Below are positions 6,962 through 15,692 of a stretch of DNA of 46,422 nucleotides, in pieces (the first letter of the stretch is position 1; each line of letters starts with the position of its first letter). A model generated the notes under the pieces. It ran no database searches, had not been told where the DNA came from, and worked only from the letters and a program-made list of their open reading frames with translations. Source of the DNA: Bryobacterales bacterium (lineage in GTDB: Bacteria; Acidobacteriota; Terriglobia; Bryobacterales; Bryobacteraceae); contig PLRS01000052.1 in assembly GCA_003164035.1 (NCBI GenBank), forward strand, positions 24,968 through 71,389, given 5' to 3'. The translations under genes and the position numbers were made by a program.

Positions 6962-9835
6962 ATGCTATTGCGGCGACGAGAAACCATAACTCAGTTAGTC
7001 TTCGCTCTTTTATTGGCGGCTGCCGAAGCGACCGCTCAAATCAGCCAGGTCAATGGCGCGATACGGGGCTCGATCACAGACCCCAGCGGAAGCGCGGTTC
7101 CAAACGCGGCGATTCAGGTCACCAGTGTCGAAACCGGATTCGAACGAAAGACCGCATCCGGCGACAGCGGCCAATATCAAGTGCCCATGCTGCCGATCGG
7201 GACCTATAAGATCGTTGTGAGTGCTCCGGGCTTCAACAGATACGAGCAAACCGGAATTACGGTCCGGCTGGATAATGCGAGCGAGTTGAATGTTTCGCTC
7301 CAGCTCGGCTCCGCCCAACAGGCGATTACGGTCGAAGGCGACGCTACCATTTTAGATACTCAAACCTTCGATGTAGGCGAGACGATGAATGCACGATCGG
7401 TCGAAGACCTGCCCATTACGTCTCGCAACACGTTCAACCTGGGCCTCTATGGAGCGGGCTACAATGGCACCCCCGACAACGAATTCGGCAACCCGACCTA
7501 CGCTTTCGGCGGCATGCAGCGCAAAGGCTACATCATGGATGGCGTCGATAACTCCCAGCGCGGCGGACCCGGACGCCTTGCGATCTTCTCTCCCGAAGAC
7601 GTTGCCGAAATTAAAGTGCTCTCGAACGATATGGACGCGGAGTACGGCAGAACCATCGGCGGCATCATCAGCATGACTTCCAAGGGCGGCACCAACGACA
7701 CTCACGGCGAGGTGTTGGTGCTGGAACGCCGCCCCGGGCTGATTGCGCGCCCGCCTCTTTCCTTTCCGAAGCCGTTCCAACAATGGGGAGTCTTCTCCGG
7801 AAGTGTCGGAGGGCCAATCGAAAAAAACAAGCTTTTCTATTTCGCCAGCGCCGAGTACGAGCCTGAAGACGGCGCCTATCCGATCACGATTACGGCGCAA
7901 AACGCGGCCGTACTCGGCTTGCCCGCTTCTGAATTGGGAACGGCCCCGTTCAAGCAGCGCTTCCAGTCCTATCTCGGCCGGTTGGATTATCAGCTCAGCC
8001 CCACGAATAACTTCTATTTCCGCTACAGCGAATACCAGACGCCTTCGCACTTCAACACTGCCGGAGGGCTGCTGGAAATGACGGCCAGCAATAACTTCAA
8101 CGATTTCGACCAGACCGCCTCGGCCCAGTGGACCCGCATCCTCAGCCCGCACGCCGTCAACGAGCTGCGCTTTGGCTATTTGCAACGGATATTCAATCGT
8201 CCGCAGGTCGGCGGCGCGGCCGGTCAATTGTCGCAACTGGCATACTCGGGCGGGCTCGATCCGATCATCGTCATCAGCGGAGTCGCTCAGCTTAATTCAA
8301 ACTCGAGCGCCGGGCAGGGTTACAATGAAGACCAGTTCAATTTTATCGACAATTTTTCGTATCACTTCGGAGGCCACGAAATCAAGGTCGGAACCGACAT
8401 CGACAGGATCGAAGTGGACTCGTTAGACCGTCTGATTCTGCAATACACCTTTTCCAGTCTTTCCCAATACTTGAACACCATCAACGGCGTCGCCGGCAAT
8501 AATTACGCCCAGATGGAGGAGCAGTTTGGGACTAACTTCGCGGAGCACCACACCATGCCGGTCAGCCTGTTCGCCGAGGATCACTATCACCTTACGCCGA
8601 ACCTGACCGTCTCCTACGGGCTGCGCTGGGAGTATCGCGTTTATCCCACGTTGAACCAGGCCGCTCCGCTCGCTATCTCACGCAACCTTTCGAACGACCC
8701 GCGCGATTTCGCGCCGCGCTTCGGCTTCGCCTGGCAACTCGGTCCGAAGACCGTCGTGCGCGGGGGATTCGGCATCTTCTACGACACGCTCAACCTCCGG
8801 CTTCTCTCGCTGGTGGACCGTTCCAATGGCGGGCAGGTTCAGACCTATACCATAAACGGTAACGTGGCAGGCGCTCCGCAATATCCGAACACGTTCTCGG
8901 GACCGGTGGCAAGTTATGCCGTCAAGCCGTCGGTCTATGGCTTTTCGCCCGATTTCAAGACTCAGTACGCGGAGCAATCGAACCTCCAGGTGGAGCGGCA
9001 ACTCGCTCCGAATCTGGCGGTGACCGTGGGCACGCAATGGTACGGCAGTCATCGGGCTCCGGTGTTGATCGATTCGAACCTCGGGCCGCCCGTGTCCTAT
9101 CTCGCCGATGGCCGTCCGGTTTTCTCCAGCGGCAATCGGCCCAATGCGAGTTACAACCAGATCTTTGAACTGAGCTCCATCGCCAACTCGGTTTACTACG
9201 GCGGATTTGTCACCTTGTCGAAGCGGTTTAGTCACGATTTTCAGTTTGTCTCCTCTTACACTCTCGGATGGGCCTTCAATGAGAACGATGCGGTCGGCGA
9301 CAGCGGCAGCAGCGTGATCAATCCGACAAATCTCCACGACGACCGGGCGTTCTCCTCAAGCGATCAGCGCAATCGATTTGTCATGCAAGGCGTTTGGCAA
9401 CCGCGCGTCGCGGGCTCGGGCATCGCAAGCCAGATCGTCAACGGCTGGACAATCGCACCGGACATCACCCTTGGCTCCGGTTTTCCGTTCACCGCCGTGG
9501 CCGGCAGCGATCTGAACGGGGACGGCGTCAACAACGACTACCCGCTCTGGGGTGGCCGGAACACCTTCCGCGGACCGGGATTCAAGGAAGTGAACGTTCG
9601 TTTGAGCCGCCGTTTTCGGCTTTACGGCGAGCGGCTGTCGCTCGAAATCATCGGCGAAGCGGAAAATCTGCTGAATACGACGAACCCCGCGTGCTCCGCG
9701 GCGGGATGCAGCGGCGCGATCAACACCACTTACGGACCGACTATGCTAAGGCTTCCGACTAACGTAAATTTTCGCCAGGTCACGTCGGATTTCAACTCTC
9801 GCCAGATCCAGATCGGTGGAAGATTTCGATTCTGA
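6962..9835 (+). CDS. Oar-like TonB-dependent receptor with carboxypeptidase-regulatory domain
   Basis: A 957-residue outer-membrane protein. After a signal peptide (LVFALLLAAAEATAQ) comes a carboxypeptidase-regulatory-like Ig fold (about 30-115: IRGSITDPSGSAVPNAAIQV ... YKIVVSAPGFNRYEQ), then a plug domain (VEDLPITSRNTFNL, GYIMDGVDNS, VAEIKVLSNDMDAEYGRT, GGIISMTSKGGTN) and a large beta-barrel. It ends in alternating aromatic/polar residues, IQIGGRFRF, the usual signal for barrel insertion. Members are usually 1000-1200 residues, so this one is slightly short. An AG-rich ribosome site (GGGGAGG) lies 8-9 nt before the ATG. Its stop overlaps the phosphodiesterase start by one base, so substrate processing and uptake may be linked. 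Ligand unknown. Confidence 0.88.
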   Translation: MLLRRRETITQLVFALLLAAAEATAQISQVNGAIRGSITDPSGSAVPNAAIQVTSVETGFERKTASGDSGQYQVPMLPIGTYKIVVSAPGFNRYEQTGITVRLDNASELNVSLQLGSAQQAITVEGDATILDTQTFDVGETMNARSVEDLPITSRNTFNLGLYGAGYNGTPDNEFGNPTYAFGGMQRKGYIMDGVDNSQRGGPGRLAIFSPEDVAEIKVLSNDMDAEYGRTIGGIISMTSKGGTNDTHGEVLVLERRPGLIARPPLSFPKPFQQWGVFSGSVGGPIEKNKLFYFASAEYEPEDGAYPITITAQNAAVLGLPASELGTAPFKQRFQSYLGRLDYQLSPTNNFYFRYSEYQTPSHFNTAGGLLEMTASNNFNDFDQTASAQWTRILSPHAVNELRFGYLQRIFNRPQVGGAAGQLSQLAYSGGLDPIIVISGVAQLNSNSSAGQGYNEDQFNFIDNFSYHFGGHEIKVGTDIDRIEVDSLDRLILQYTFSSLSQYLNTINGVAGNNYAQMEEQFGTNFAEHHTMPVSLFAEDHYHLTPNLTVSYGLRWEYRVYPTLNQAAPLAISRNLSNDPRDFAPRFGFAWQLGPKTVVRGGFGIFYDTLNLRLLSLVDRSNGGQVQTYTINGNVAGAPQYPNTFSGPVASYAVKPSVYGFSPDFKTQYAEQSNLQVERQLAPNLAVTVGTQWYGSHRAPVLIDSNLGPPVSYLADGRPVFSSGNRPNASYNQIFELSSIANSVYYGGFVTLSKRFSHDFQFVSSYTLGWAFNENDAVGDSGSSVINPTNLHDDRAFSSSDQRNRFVMQGVWQPRVAGSGIASQIVNGWTIAPDITLGSGFPFTAVAGSDLNGDGVNNDYPLWGGRNTFRGPGFKEVNVRLSRRFRLYGERLSLEIIGEAENLLNTTNPACSAAGCSGAINTTYGPTMLRLPTNVNFRQVTSDFNSRQIQIGGRFRF

Positions 9836-11070
9836 TGCGGCACATGGCGCCCGGTTTACTGATTCTGTCGGCCTGCTTCGCTTTCGCGGTACTCGCCGCG
9901 CCGGTTTCCTCGCCGCCCGCGCATAAACTGCTGGTTCTGTCGGTGGACGGGCTGGATTGGCGCTATCTGCGCGACCGCGATCGCTTGGGCCTGAGCATTC
10001 CCAACGTCCGGCGACTTCTTAGAGAAGGGCGCTACGCGAATGGAGTGATCGGCGTCTGGCCGACGATCACCTGGCCTTCCCACACGACGCTGATCACCGG
10101 CGTGCGTCCCGACCAGCACGGAATCCTCGGGAATCGCCGTCTGGCGGCCGAAGGTGGCGACTACTATTGGACGGTCGACCTGCTGAAAGCGCCCACGCTT
10201 TGGCAGGCCGTGCACGAAAAGGGCTGGACAACCGCTTCGGTGACCTGGCCGGTCACTGTCGAGGCATCCATCGATTTCAACCTCCCGGAGCTTTTCCTGC
10301 GGCGCCAGGGAGGGTCCATGGATCTCGAAGGCGTGGCCTCGAAGGCGAGCCCAAACCTGGTGGATGAGATATCGGCCGCTTACCCATCGTTTCCGCAACA
10401 GTGGGTGGACGATCGAACGCGGACCTTGGCGGTTCTCTACCTGCTGCGGGCCAAGCGTCCCGATCTCTTGCTGGTTCACCTGGTGGATCTCGATTCGGAA
10501 GCCCATGATCGCGGTCCGTTCGGGCCCAATGCAAACGCGGTCATGGAGCGGACCGATGAGCTGATCGGCCAGATCGTAGACGCCCTGCCGAAGGAGTACG
10601 ACTTCGCACTCGTGTCGGACCACGGATTTGAGCGTGTGGATAAGATTGCAAATCTCCGAGTACTTCTCGCTCGGAGCGGACTGGCCGGAGAAATTCAGCC
10701 CATGGGAGGGATCGTCACCACCACGGATGCGCCGGTGGCGGCGTTCCTGCGGAAAGCGGCTGCCGACCCCGCCAGCGGAATTGGCCGCGAGATCCCGCAC
10801 GCCGAGCTCGTGCAATACGCGCCGCGACTGTCGTCGGTGGCGGCCGCATTCGAGCCGGCGGAGCATGTGATGTTCGGGCCGGCGGAGCGGGGTGAATATT
10901 TCATGGCGCCTTCCGAGAAGGGGAATCACGGCTTCTGGCCTACGCGGCGGGATTATCGAAGCGTGTTTCTGATTTTCGGCCCGGATATTCCCGCCGGAAC
11001 GGAGCCGGAAATGCAGATGATCGACATTGCGCCCCGCCTGGCGCGGCTGCTGGGCCTGCAGTTTCCGTAA
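9835..11070 (+). CDS. Secreted type I phosphodiesterase/nucleotide pyrophosphatase-like enzyme
   Basis: A 411-residue alkaline-phosphatase-superfamily hydrolase. A signal peptide (LILSACFAFAVLAAP) is followed by LLVLSVDGLDWRYL, where the Asp is the first metal ligand. The nucleophile Thr/Ser region is WPTITWPSHTTLITGVRPDQHGI (split around PTITWPSHTT), then LLLVHLVDLDSEAHDRGP gives a second metal pair, FALVSDHGFER the Asp-His pair and GNHGFWPTRRDYRSVFLIFGP the late His. All NPP-type ligands appear present. It acts in the periplasm on phosphodiester or nucleotide substrates; the substrate is not known. The ATG overlaps the receptor stop (TGATG), implying translational coupling. Confidence 0.85.
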   Translation: MRHMAPGLLILSACFAFAVLAAPVSSPPAHKLLVLSVDGLDWRYLRDRDRLGLSIPNVRRLLREGRYANGVIGVWPTITWPSHTTLITGVRPDQHGILGNRRLAAEGGDYYWTVDLLKAPTLWQAVHEKGWTTASVTWPVTVEASIDFNLPELFLRRQGGSMDLEGVASKASPNLVDEISAAYPSFPQQWVDDRTRTLAVLYLLRAKRPDLLLVHLVDLDSEAHDRGPFGPNANAVMERTDELIGQIVDALPKEYDFALVSDHGFERVDKIANLRVLLARSGLAGEIQPMGGIVTTTDAPVAAFLRKAAADPASGIGREIPHAELVQYAPRLSSVAAAFEPAEHVMFGPAERGEYFMAPSEKGNHGFWPTRRDYRSVFLIFGPDIPAGTEPEMQMIDIAPRLARLLGLQFP

Positions 11071-11092
11071 TGGGCCACGGCGGCGTGCGTGA

Positions 11093-11176
11093 GTGGGACA
11101 GGCGATCGTCTCTTGTCGTCTGTCGGTGGGCCCAGCGAACGCCTGGCAGACCACGAAAAACGATGGTCTGTCCCAC
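11093..11176. repeat. Palindromic interspersed element, copy 2 (family A)
   Basis: An 84-bp copy of the element at 1902-1991. Its ends GTGGGACAGGCGATCGT and ACGATGGTCTGTCCCAC form a 17-bp inverted repeat with two mismatches, extended inward by further pairing. It fills the gap between the convergent phosphodiesterase and map genes, where the hairpin could act as a two-way terminator (inference). Confidence 0.7.
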
Positions 11177-11196
11177 AGCGGACCACTGAGACACTC

Positions 11197-11940
11197 CTAT
11201 GCCGCCGTCAGGAGCACCGGCTCACCCCTGGTGATCATGAGGGTGTGTTCGTAATGCGCCGAGAGGCTGCCGTCGGTGGTCGAGATGGTCCACTTGTCCG
11301 CGTGCAGCCGGGAGCGCCCGCCGCCGGCCGCGATGATGGGCTCGATGGTAATGACCAGGCCATCGGTGAGCCTCGCGTGATATCGCGGGTTGTGATAGTT
11401 CGGCACGCTGGGCTCCTCATGGATGGTTCGCCCCACGCCGTGCCCGCACAGTTCCCGGATGACACTGAATCCGCAGCGGCGCACTTCCTTTTCCACCGCG
11501 CGGCCGATCTCGTTGACGCGGTTCCCCGCCCGCGCCACCTTCAACGCTTCCCGAAATGCCGTCTCGGCGCAGCGGGCCAGCGCCTCCGCCTCGCCCGAAA
11601 CCTGGCCTACCCGAACCGTGACCGCCGCGTCGGCCACAAAACCGTCCTTTTCCGCCGTGACGTCCAGCTTCACCAGGTCGCCCGCTTCGACGATCCGCTT
11701 GCCGGGAATCCCGTGGATCGCCTCGTCGTTGACGCTGATACATGCCGTGCCGGGAAAGCCGTACACTTTCGGCGGCGACGATTCCGCCCCGTAGCGCGCC
11801 AGCGTCTCCGCACCCACCCGGTCCAGCTCCGCCGTGGTAACACCGGGATCGACCGCGCTAGCCATGGCATCGAGCGCCGCCCGCACGATTTTTCCGATCG
11901 CCCGCAGCTTCTGGAGTTCGGTTCGGGATTTCACCGACAT
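11197..11940 (-). CDS. map: Methionine aminopeptidase, type I
   Basis: Removes the initiator methionine from nascent proteins in the cytoplasm. At 247 residues from the chosen start it matches the compact type I enzyme. The five metal ligands are visible: D93 and D104 (KLDVTAEKDGFVADAAVTV), H167 (GHGVGRTIHEEP), E200 (ITIEPII) and E231 (YEHTLMIT); the substrate His is H76 (EAIHGIPG). The start at 11940 has a strong GGAAGGAAG site directly upstream, so the 7-codon longer version beginning at 11961 is less likely. It is divergent from uvrB with under 100 bp between them and no ribosomal-protein neighbours. Confidence 0.96.
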   Translation of the reverse strand: MSVKSRTELQKLRAIGKIVRAALDAMASAVDPGVTTAELDRVGAETLARYGAESSPPKVYGFPGTACISVNDEAIHGIPGKRIVEAGDLVKLDVTAEKDGFVADAAVTVRVGQVSGEAEALARCAETAFREALKVARAGNRVNEIGRAVEKEVRRCGFSVIRELCGHGVGRTIHEEPSVPNYHNPRYHARLTDGLVITIEPIIAAGGGRSRLHADKWTISTTDGSLSAHYEHTLMITRGEPVLLTAA

Positions 11941-12022
11941 GATTCTTCCTTCCACCACCACTCTAGCAGCCGGCGCGGACCGGGCCGAAACGTGCGGTGC
12001 CGATGGCGGGCCGCCATTCGGA

Positions 12023-12028
12023 TACCCT
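12023..12028 (+). promoter_or_regulatory. Candidate -10 element for leaderless uvrB
   Basis: TACCCT ends 6 nt before the uvrB ATG, and no Shine-Dalgarno is seen. The spacing would put the first transcribed base at or next to the A of the start codon. The same hexamer precedes the gene at 40669. No good -35 is visible. Confidence 0.4.
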
Positions 12029-12034
12029 TAGAGA

Positions 12035-14014
12035 ATGAGCTTCCAGCTTGCCGTGACCTACCGCCCGCGCGGTGACCAGGAAAACGCCATCGCCGAACTC
12101 ACGCGCGGGGTGCGCGACGGCGAGCCCCACCAGGTGCTGCTGGGCGTCACCGGTTCCGGCAAGACCTTCACCATGGCCAAAGTGATCGAAGCGGTGAACA
12201 AGCCCGCGCTGGTTCTGGCCCATAATAAGACTCTGGCCGCGCAGCTCTATCACGAGTTCAAAACGTTCTTTCCCCATAATGCCGTCGAATACTTTGTCAG
12301 CTACTACGACTATTACCAGCCCGAAGCCTACATCCCTTCGAGCGACGTCTATATCGAGAAAGAAGCCACCATCAACGACGAGCTGGATAAGCTGCGCCTG
12401 GCCGCCACTAAATCCCTGTTCGAGCGCCGCGACTGCATCATCGTCGCCTCGGTGAGCTGCATCTACGGCCTGGGCTCGCCGGAAGCCTACTACGGCATGC
12501 TGCTGATGCTCGAAAAGGGGCAGAACATCACCCGCAACCAGATCGTTTCGAAGCTGGTCGACATCCTCTACGAGCGCAACGAGACCGATTTCAAGCGCGG
12601 CACGTTCCGTGTGCGCGGCGACGTGATCGAAATCTATCCCACTTACGACGACTACGCTTACCGCATCGAACTGTTCGGCGACGAAGTGGAGAGTCTCGCG
12701 CAGATCGATCCGCTGCTCGGCCAGGTGCGCCAGACTTACACCCGCCTGCCCATCTATCCCAAAACTCACTATGTGATGAGCGAGCAGACCAAGGATACGG
12801 CCCGCGAGAGCATCCGTCAGGAGCTGGATTGGTGGCACAAGGAACTGGAAAAGCAGGGCAAGCTGGTGGAAGCGCAGCGCCTCTACCAGCGCACCATGTT
12901 CGACCTGGAAATGATCAAGGAGATCGGCTACTGCCACGGCATCGAAAACTACTCGCGCCACTTTTCGGGTCGCCTGCCGGGCGAAGCGCCGCCCACCCTG
13001 CTCGATTACCTGCCGCACGATTCCATCATGTTCATCGACGAGAGTCACCAGACCATGCCCCAAATCCGCGGCATGTATCATGGCGACCGCTCGCGCAAGG
13101 AAGTGCTGGTGGCGCACGGCTTCCGCATGCCCAGCGCGCTCGACAACCGGCCGCTCACTTTCGAGGAGTTCGAGCACCGCGTCAACCAGGTGGTCTATGT
13201 GTCGGCCACGCCCGGCCCATATGAGCTGACCAAGACTAACGGCGTGGTGACGGAGCAGATCATCCGCCCCACCGGCCTGCTCGACCCGTGCATCGAGATC
13301 CGCCCGGTGAAGGGCCAGGTGGACGACCTGCTGGGCGAGATCCGCAAATGCGTGGCGGTGAACCAGCGCGTGCTGGTGACCACTCTCACCAAGCGCATGT
13401 CCGAGGACCTGGCCGAGTATTACGCCGAGGTGGGCGTGCGCTGCAACTACCTGCATTCGGAAGTCAGCACGCTCGACCGTATGCGCATCCTGCGCGATCT
13501 GCGCCGCGGCGAATTCGACGTGCTGATCGGCATCAACCTCTTGCGCGAAGGCCTCGACCTGCCCGAAGTCGCGCTAGTGGCCATTCTCGACGCCGATAAA
13601 GAAGGCTTCCTGCGCTCCGCCGGTTCGCTCATCCAGACCATGGGCCGCGCCGCCCGCCACGTGGAAGGCCGCGCCGTGCTCTACGCCGACGTCATGACCG
13701 ACAGCATGAAACGCGCCATCGAGGAAACCACCCGCCGCCGCCAGGTGCAGAGTGAATACAACCTGGTGAACAATATCATCCCGCAATCCATCGTCAAGCC
13801 CATCGATATGAGCCTGGTCGCCATAGCCGAAGCCGACTACGTGACAGTGCCGATCGAGAGCGACGAAGAGTTCGATAACCTGGAACCGGCCCAGCGGCAG
13901 AAGTTCATCGACGAGTTAGAAGAGAGAATGAGAGAGGCGGCAAGGAAGTTTGAATTCGAGAAGGCAGCGCAGTTAAGGGATCGGGTGAAGGAGCTGAGGA
14001 TGAGTGTGGTGTAG
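12035..14014 (+). CDS. uvrB: UvrABC excinuclease subunit B
   Basis: Damage-verification helicase of nucleotide excision repair; it is loaded by UvrA and recruits UvrC. At 659 residues it is of usual size. Walker A is GVTGSGKT (37-44), the DNA-gripping beta-hairpin is at [15 protein letters not shown], the Walker B-like motif is [11 protein letters not shown], helicase motif V is [14 protein letters not shown], motif VI is [13 protein letters not shown], and the C-terminal UVR helix pair for UvrC contact is [20 protein letters not shown]. All motifs are intact. It is monocistronic, and lack of a ribosome site with TACCCT just upstream suggests a leaderless message. Confidence 0.98.
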   Translation: MSFQLAVTYRPRGDQENAIAELTRGVRDGEPHQVLLGVTGSGKTFTMAKVIEAVNKPALVLAHNKTLAAQLYHEFKTFFPHNAVEYFVSYYDYYQPEAYIPSSDVYIEKEATINDELDKLRLAATKSLFERRDCIIVASVSCIYGLGSPEAYYGMLLMLEKGQNITRNQIVSKLVDILYERNETDFKRGTFRVRGDVIEIYPTYDDYAYRIELFGDEVESLAQIDPLLGQVRQTYTRLPIYPKTHYVMSEQTKDTARESIRQELDWWHKELEKQGKLVEAQRLYQRTMFDLEMIKEIGYCHGIENYSRHFSGRLPGEAPPTLLDYLPHDSIMFIDESHQTMPQIRGMYHGDRSRKEVLVAHGFRMPSALDNRPLTFEEFEHRVNQVVYVSATPGPYELTKTNGVVTEQIIRPTGLLDPCIEIRPVKGQVDDLLGEIRKCVAVNQRVLVTTLTKRMSEDLAEYYAEVGVRCNYLHSEVSTLDRMRILRDLRRGEFDVLIGINLLREGLDLPEVALVAILDADKEGFLRSAGSLIQTMGRAARHVEGRAVLYADVMTDSMKRAIEETTRRRQVQSEYNLVNNIIPQSIVKPIDMSLVAIAEADYVTVPIESDEEFDNLEPAQRQKFIDELEERMREAARKFEFEKAAQLRDRVKELRMSVV

Positions 14015-14111
14015 GGGGGCGCTACTCAGTTGAGGTGGTGCGGGTTGCGCTACTGCGTGGCGCGCTGCTATTCGAGCTAGCAGAATCATTGGGGTTCCGT
14101 CTTCATTGTAG

Positions 14112-14145
14112 GGGGCCCACGGAGTCCAGGCCGAGGGCCTGCCCC
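14112..14145. repeat. GC-rich hairpin between uvrB and the alpha-galactosidase
   Basis: An inner stem AGGCC/GGCCT (14128-14132, 14136-14140, loop GAG) sits on an outer stem GGGGC/GCCCC (14112-14116, 14141-14145), with an 11-nt bulge on one side. It looks like another intergenic palindromic element; no T-tract follows. The rest of the 258-bp gap holds a weaker pairing, GAGGT/ACCTC, at 14201-14221. Confidence 0.4.
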
Positions 14146-14272
14146 ACACCACAACGCGCCGTCCGGGCCAAAACGGGTCAGCCTGTTTTCCTCACCGCCA
14201 GAGGTCTGCCGAGGCGACCTCAGGAGTCTTGACTCTACGCTACAATGGCTCGGGACTTCGCAAGGAGTAATT

Positions 14273-15442
14273 ATGAGACGAACTATTCTTTTTCTGACTG
14301 GAATCCTGCTGTCGATTCCCAGCCTGCTGCCCGCCCTGGACAACGGATTGGCTAAGACCCCGCCCATGGGGTGGAACAGTTGGAACAAATTCGGTTGCAA
14401 AGTCAACGAAGACGTAATCCGCAAGGCGGCCGACGCGATGGTCGCATCGGGCATGAAGGATGCCGGCTACCAATACATCGTCATCGACGACTGCTGGCAG
14501 GTTTCCCGCGACAAGGACGGCAACATCGTTCCCGATGCCAAGACTTTCCCCTCCGGCATCAAGGCGCTGGCGGAGTACGTGCATTCCAAGGGCCTGAAGT
14601 TTGGCATCTACTCCGACGCCGGCACCAAGACCTGCGCGGGCCGGCCGGCCAGCCGCGGCTACGAATTCCAGGATGCGCGCCAGTATGCGGCGTGGGGAGT
14701 CGACTACCTCAAGTTCGATTGGTGCAACACCGGCACGCAGAACGGCCCGGCTTCCTACGCCACCATGCGCGATGCGCTACTGGCTTCGGGGCGTCCCATC
14801 GTGTTCAGCCTCTGCGAGTGGGGCAGCAACAAGCCGTGGCTGTGGGCCGGGGACGTCGGCAACTTGTGGCGCACCACCGGCGACATCGTGGACAAGTGGG
14901 AGGGCAAGGCGAACTGGGGCGGCCATGGCATGATCGATATCGTCGACCTGCAGGTGGATCTGGGGTCCTATGCCGGTCCGGGGCACTGGAACGATCCGGA
15001 CATGCTCGAAGTCGGCAACGGCGGCATGACCACGACGGAGTACCGTTCGCACTTCAGCCTGTGGTGCATCCTGGCCGCGCCGCTGATGGCCGGAAACGAC
15101 ATCGGCGATATGAAACCCGAGATCCGAGAGATCCTCGTCAACAAGGAAGTAATCGGGGTGGATCAGGATCCGCTCGGCGCCGAGGGCCGGCGCGTGCGCA
15201 AGGACGGCGACCTGGAAGTCTGGGCCAAGCAGTTGCAAGACGGCAGCCGCGCGGTCGTGCTGCTGAACCGCGGCAACGGCCAGCAGGCGGTCACGGTGAA
15301 TTGGGAAGACCTGGGATATCCATCCCATGTGGGCGCCACGGTGCGCGATCTTTGGCAGCATAAAGACCTGGGCGCATTCACCGGCAAATTCTCCGCGCCG
15401 GTGGCTTCGCACGGCGTCGTCATGATCACCGTGCGCCCGTAG
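14273..15442 (+). CDS. Secreted GH27 alpha-galactosidase
   Basis: Removes terminal alpha-linked galactose from oligo- and polysaccharides. A signal peptide (about residues 1-20, ending SLLPA) precedes the (beta/alpha)8 barrel opening KTPPMGWNSWNKFGC. The nucleophile is D149 in YLKFDWC and the acid/base is D241 in GHWNDPDMLEVGNGG; IDDCWQ at 71-76 is also diagnostic. A C-terminal beta-sandwich (RAVVLLNRGNGQQAVTVNW) completes the 389-residue protein. A good AAGGAG site lies before the ATG, and TACAAT at 14241-14246 may be the -10. It stands alone rather than in a sugar-utilisation operon. Confidence 0.93.
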   Translation: MRRTILFLTGILLSIPSLLPALDNGLAKTPPMGWNSWNKFGCKVNEDVIRKAADAMVASGMKDAGYQYIVIDDCWQVSRDKDGNIVPDAKTFPSGIKALAEYVHSKGLKFGIYSDAGTKTCAGRPASRGYEFQDARQYAAWGVDYLKFDWCNTGTQNGPASYATMRDALLASGRPIVFSLCEWGSNKPWLWAGDVGNLWRTTGDIVDKWEGKANWGGHGMIDIVDLQVDLGSYAGPGHWNDPDMLEVGNGGMTTTEYRSHFSLWCILAAPLMAGNDIGDMKPEIREILVNKEVIGVDQDPLGAEGRRVRKDGDLEVWAKQLQDGSRAVVLLNRGNGQQAVTVNWEDLGYPSHVGATVRDLWQHKDLGAFTGKFSAPVASHGVVMITVRP

Positions 15443-15444
15443 CG

Positions 15445-15470
15445 GTGGGACGGACGGCGGTTTTTCGTGG
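15445..15470. repeat. Degenerate half-copy of palindromic element (family A)
   Basis: These 26 bases match one arm of the element at 11093-11176 in reverse complement at 21 of 26 positions by eye, including GTGGGAC and the block TTTTTCGTGG. A second fragment, GGTCTGCCAC, follows at 15482-15491. The other arm is missing or diverged. Confidence 0.4.
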
Positions 15471-15489
15471 AGCGCACCCTCGGTCTGCC

Positions 15490-15559
15490 ACGCCGGGACT
15501 TCTCCCGGCGTTGCGCTGTGGGGCAGCCAATCATGGCTGCAGCCGCCTTTCAGGTGGCT
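15490..15559. repeat. Array of three consecutive hairpins
   Basis: Three perfect or near-perfect stem-loops follow one another: ACGCCGGGA/TCCCGGCGT (15490-15498 and 15503-15511, loop CTTC), GCAGCCA/TGGCTGC (15523-15529 and 15534-15540, loop ATCA) and AGCCGCCT/AGGTGGCT (15541-15548 and 15552-15559, one wobble). They lie between the alpha-galactosidase gene and hemQ. No T-run follows any of them, so they are not classical terminators. Confidence 0.55.
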
Positions 15560-15679
15560 CATCCCTTCGCGCGCCTGCCCACCTATTTCGTGGACACTCC
15601 CTAGCGGCCGGCGATACGCTGGCGAGCTCGTGTCAGGCCAACTCTCGGGGCAGTGCCCGCGGAGCGGCGCGGGGCTCCC

Positions 15680-15685
15680 TATAAT
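15680..15685 (+). promoter_or_regulatory. Candidate -10 element for leaderless hemQ
   Basis: A perfect TATAAT ends 7 nt before the ATG at 15693, so transcription would begin at the start codon itself. No Shine-Dalgarno is present and no -35 consensus is seen in the GC-rich upstream sequence. Confidence 0.45.
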
Positions 15686-15692
15686 GAAACGT

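Noticed and set aside
11963-13456. A 497-codon open frame on the minus strand
   Set aside because: It lies fully antisense to uvrB, whose motifs are intact. Its His/Val/Asp-rich composition is the expected mirror of a high-G+C gene with strong third-position bias.
14229-14246. TTGACT and TACAAT upstream of the alpha-galactosidase gene as a complete promoter
   Set aside because: The spacing is only 6 nt, too short for sigma-70. Only the TACAAT may be a real -10.
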